A stretch of 64,000 nucleotides of DNA from Phenylobacterium sp. Root1290 (GTDB lineage: Bacteria; Pseudomonadota; Alphaproteobacteria; Caulobacterales; Caulobacteraceae): contig NZ_LMEE01000002.1 in NCBI RefSeq assembly GCF_001425305.1, positions 382,191 through 446,190 of the forward strand. The letters are read 5' to 3'. Shown here piece after piece: positions 61,234 to 64,000 of this stretch (the first letter of the stretch is position 1; the number at the start of each line of letters is the position of its first letter). The position numbers and the translations under genes are program-made. The notes under the pieces are model-generated. The model did not search any database. It was not told where the DNA came from and worked only from the letters and a program-made list of their open reading frames with translations.

Positions 61234-64000
61234 ATGTCCAATACTCTGCATTTGCGGAGCCTACTGATCGTGGGCGCGTCCGCTGTAGCGTTGAGTTCAG
61301 TTGCGTCCCCGGCCTGGTCCCAGAACGTCATTCAAGAACTGGTGGTGACCGCCCAGAAGCGTGAGGAAGCCCTCCAAGACGTCCCCATCGCCGTGTCGGC
61401 CTTCAATCAGGACGCACTTGAGAAGGCGAAGATCGACGGCGGCCCGAACCTGGTCATCGCCGTTCCGAACGTGAACTTCTCGAAGGGGAACTTCACCGGC
61501 TACAACTTCCAGATCCGGGGCATCGGGTCCAAGCTCGTCGCCGGTTCCGGGGACGCCGGCACCGGCATCCACCTGAACAACGCGCCGCTGCTTTCCAACA
61601 ACCTGTTCGAGACCGAGTTCTACGACGTGGAGCGGGTCGAGGTGCTGCGCGGGCCGCAAGGCACCCTCTACGGACGCAACGCCACCGGCGGCGTGGTCAA
61701 CATGATCACCGCCAAGCCGATCGACGAGTTCGAGGCGATGATCCGCGGCGAACTGGGCAACTACAACACCCGCAAGCTGCGCGGCATGATCAACGTGCCG
61801 CTGGGCGACGAGTTCGCCCTGCGCGTCGCCGGCTCCTACCTGAAGCGCGACGGGTTCGGCGACAACCTGGTGACCGGCAACGACGCCGACGACCGCGACC
61901 TCTATGGAATCCGCACGACCCTGGCCTTCAATCCGACCGACACCTTCCACGCCTACCTGCTGTGGGATCACTTCAACGAGGAAGACAACCGCTCGCGGAT
62001 CGGCAAGCAGTTCTGCACCAAGGACCTGGGACCGGCCAGTATCGGCGGGGTCGGGTACTCGGCCGCGGCCGGCGGCCTGATCGGCCAGATCCAGCGCGGC
62101 CTGTTCAGCCAAGGCTGTCAGGCGACTTCGCTCTACTCGGCCGGCGCGCTGGGAACGGTGAACTCGCAGGCGACGCTGGGCGGGCTGTTCGGCGCCCTGG
62201 GCGGGTTCCAGACCGGCGACGCCTATGCCGGCAAGATGCAGACGACCAACGTCCGCGACATCGAATCCACCTTCGACCCGATCTACGAATCCAAGACCGA
62301 CATCATCCAGTTCAACGTCGACTGGGACCTGACCGACGAGCTGCGGCTGACCTGGCTGACGTCCTATACGGACTTCGATCTCTATACGCGCCAGGACTAC
62401 AACCGCTACGTCCCGAGCACGAGCTTCAACACCACCCCCAACCCGGTCAACGCCTTCGCCGCGGTGCCGGGCTATGCCGGGATCTACGGGGCGCTGTTCC
62501 CCGGCGGCGTGATCAACGACGCCCAGAACCAGCCCTACAACCGCTTCACCACCAGCGACATCTCCTCGGCCTACACCAAGGGCTGGAGCCAGGAGCTGCG
62601 GTTGCAGTCGGCCTATGACGGCCCGTTCAACTTCAACGTCGGCGGGATCATGGTTCGCTACCAGGCGACCGGCGACTACTACGTGATGTTCAACACCGGG
62701 ACCGGCTACTACCAGATCAACAACCTGTTCAGCACCGGCAATCCCAACTGCGCGGGCGCCGCGCCCTGCATCACCATCGACCAGAACTACGAGCCGGATC
62801 GCTCGGGCCGGAACTACTACGACGCCTACGGCCCCTATGACCTGCGCTCGCACGCCGCCTTCGGCGAGCTCTACTGGCAGGCGACCGAGACCCTGAAGTT
62901 CACCGGCGGCCTGCGCTATACGGTCGACGACAAGGAAGTCGAAAACCACCAGGTCAACCTCGGCATCCCCGGCTTCGGCATCGCCGGGCCGCTGCCGGGC
63001 ACCCCCGACATCCTGCACGTGGAGTTCAAGGAGACGACGGGCCGGGTCGGCTTCGACTGGAAGCCGGACCTCGACTTCACCGACGACACCCTGCTCTACG
63101 CCTTCTTCTCGCGCGGCTATAAGGCCGGGGGCCTCAACTCCCCCTGCAGCGGCGGCGCGGGCGTGATCTGCGGCCCGCCGACCTTCGAGCCTGAGTTCAT
63201 CAACGCCTATGAGATCGGCACCAAGAACACGGTGCTCGACGGGACGATGACCCTGAACCTGACGGCCTTCTACTATGACTACGAGGGCTACCAGGTCTCC
63301 AAGATCGTCAACCGCGCTTCGACCAACGAGAACATCGACGCCAAGATCAAGGGCGCGGAGCTGGAAACCGTCTGGCAGCCCCTGCAAGGGCTGCGGCTCA
63401 ACGCGCAGATCGGCTGGCTCGACACCGAGATCAGCTCCGGCACCTCGATCGACACCTTCAACCGCACGGGCGGCGATCCCAACCTGGTGCTGGTGAAGTC
63501 GAGCGCGGCGTCGAACTGCGTCGTCAACCTGGCCGCGGCCCAGACGGCCCTGACCGTCTCGAACCTGACCAACAACCCGTTCGCCCTGCTCGGCGTCTGC
63601 ACCCCGGCCTCGACGGCCGGCGCGGGCACCAACATCGGCAGCGGCGCGCTGGCGGTCGGCACCAACGCCTTCGGCGGCCTGGTCAGCGACGGCGTGCCGA
63701 TCTCGCTCGAAGGCAAGGAACTGCCGAACGCCCCGCACTGGACCATCTCGCTGGGCGCCCAATACACCTGGGACTTCGACAACGACTGGTCGCTGACGGC
63801 GCGCGGCGACTACTACAAGCAGACCGAAACCTTCGCCCGGATCTACAACACCGAGCCGGACCGCCTCGACGACTGGCAGAACGTCAACCTGACCGTGACC
63901 CTGACCAATCCGGTCAACGGCTGGGAGATCGGCGCCTATGTCAAAAACGCAACCGACGAGGAAGCGATCACCGACTTCTACCTGACCGACGACTCCTCGG
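61234..64000 (+). CDS. TonB-dependent receptor, C-terminus beyond the window
   Basis: The frame stays open from ATG 61234 (GGAGGAACC upstream) to the window end, 922 codons. It has a signal peptide (cleaved near SPAWSQ), a TonB-box-like VIQELVVTAQKREE, a plug (AVSAFNQDALEKAKIDGG ... RIEVLRGPQGTLYGRNATGGVVN-like VEVLRGPQGTLYGRNATGG) and a barrel with FSRGYKAGGLN and NAYEIGTKN. This is the receptor subtype with QGTLYGRNATGG plugs that sphingomonads and Caulobacter have in many copies. The closing barrel strand is not in view. The substrate is unknown; the neighbouring que genes are not obviously related. Confidence 0.94.
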   Translation, partial: MSNTLHLRSLLIVGASAVALSSVASPAWSQNVIQELVVTAQKREEALQDVPIAVSAFNQDALEKAKIDGGPNLVIAVPNVNFSKGNFTGYNFQIRGIGSKLVAGSGDAGTGIHLNNAPLLSNNLFETEFYDVERVEVLRGPQGTLYGRNATGGVVNMITAKPIDEFEAMIRGELGNYNTRKLRGMINVPLGDEFALRVAGSYLKRDGFGDNLVTGNDADDRDLYGIRTTLAFNPTDTFHAYLLWDHFNEEDNRSRIGKQFCTKDLGPASIGGVGYSAAAGGLIGQIQRGLFSQGCQATSLYSAGALGTVNSQATLGGLFGALGGFQTGDAYAGKMQTTNVRDIESTFDPIYESKTDIIQFNVDWDLTDELRLTWLTSYTDFDLYTRQDYNRYVPSTSFNTTPNPVNAFAAVPGYAGIYGALFPGGVINDAQNQPYNRFTTSDISSAYTKGWSQELRLQSAYDGPFNFNVGGIMVRYQATGDYYVMFNTGTGYYQINNLFSTGNPNCAGAAPCITIDQNYEPDRSGRNYYDAYGPYDLRSHAAFGELYWQATETLKFTGGLRYTVDDKEVENHQVNLGIPGFGIAGPLPGTPDILHVEFKETTGRVGFDWKPDLDFTDDTLLYAFFSRGYKAGGLNSPCSGGAGVICGPPTFEPEFINAYEIGTKNTVLDGTMTLNLTAFYYDYEGYQVSKIVNRASTNENIDAKIKGAELETVWQPLQGLRLNAQIGWLDTEISSGTSIDTFNRTGGDPNLVLVKSSAASNCVVNLAAAQTALTVSNLTNNPFALLGVCTPASTAGAGTNIGSGALAVGTNAFGGLVSDGVPISLEGKELPNAPHWTISLGAQYTWDFDNDWSLTARGDYYKQTETFARIYNTEPDRLDDWQNVNLTVTLTNPVNGWEIGAYVKNATDEEAITDFYLTDDSS

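Noticed and set aside
61297..63762. 821-codon open frame opposite the third receptor
   Set aside because: Antisense shadow; the plus-strand receptor is complete in its motifs.

Overview
The window looks like a chromosomal segment of a free-living, GC-rich alphaproteobacterium of the Caulobacterales (Caulobacter, Phenylobacterium or a close relative). The evidence is a DivJ-type cell-cycle kinase, a MucR regulator beside a single-domain PAS protein, DUF1491 and DUF2336 proteins, clusters of GANTC (CcrM-type) sites at promoters, a promoter matching the Caulobacter housekeeping consensus, and three large TonB-dependent receptors. I see no rRNA, transposase, integrase, phage module or CRISPR array. 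Nearly all the DNA is coding, and the opposite strands carry very long spurious open frames because of the high GC content.

Layout. 1-1.7 kb: a partial unknown gene, a DUF1491 gene and an exported unknown protein. 1.7-5.8 kb: a cell-cycle and signalling block with a DivJ-like kinase, a divergent soluble kinase, SufE, a PAS protein that I take to be MopJ-like, and MucR. 6-9.8 kb: a DUF2336 protein, then a divergent enoyl-CoA hydratase / acyl-CoA synthetase pair around a perfect-arm palindromic operator. 9.9-11.1 kb: a likely HNH-nuclease toxin coupled to a putative immunity gene. 11.1-17.4 kb: housekeeping genes (an archaeal/eukaryotic-type prolyl-tRNA synthetase, MaoC-like hydratase, trypsin-like protease, peroxiredoxin, oligopeptidase B, GNAT). 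17.5-19.1 kb: tRNA-Gln, tRNA-Pro, an L,D-transpeptidase and a small alanine-rich lipoprotein.

19.4-25.9 kb: an RND efflux operon (adaptor, pump, NodT-type outer membrane channel) with a divergent TetR gene and two matching operator-like repeats. 25.9-27.1 kb: Lrp and MarR regulators. 27.3-38.7 kb: two TonB-dependent receptors, an amidohydrolase with a C-terminal CIA30-like domain, SppA and a retropepsin-like protease. 38.9-42.9 kb: a peptide ABC importer (oppB, oppC, oppA) interrupted by one tightly packed gene on the other strand. 43-48 kb: assorted hydrolases, a methyltransferase and some orphan, lower-GC genes. 48.2-49.5 kb: a cold-shock protein followed by four small proteins, three of them basic or very short. 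49.8-58 kb: acyl-CoA synthetase, VOC and flavoprotein genes, a kinase-like ATPase coupled to pdxH, a J-domain protein and aroC. 58.1-60.8 kb: a response regulator under a GANTC-rich promoter, a small lipoprotein, and the queC-queE-queD operon for 7-deazaguanine synthesis. 61.2 kb to the end: a third, truncated TonB-dependent receptor.

The strongest leads for new biology are the toxin/immunity pair at 9.9-11.1 kb, the interrupted (noncontiguous) opp operon at 38.9-42.9 kb, and the physical clustering of divJ, a MopJ-like gene and mucR with a dense GANTC cluster at the PAS gene promoter. Functional names come from motif recognition in the translations. No database search was run.
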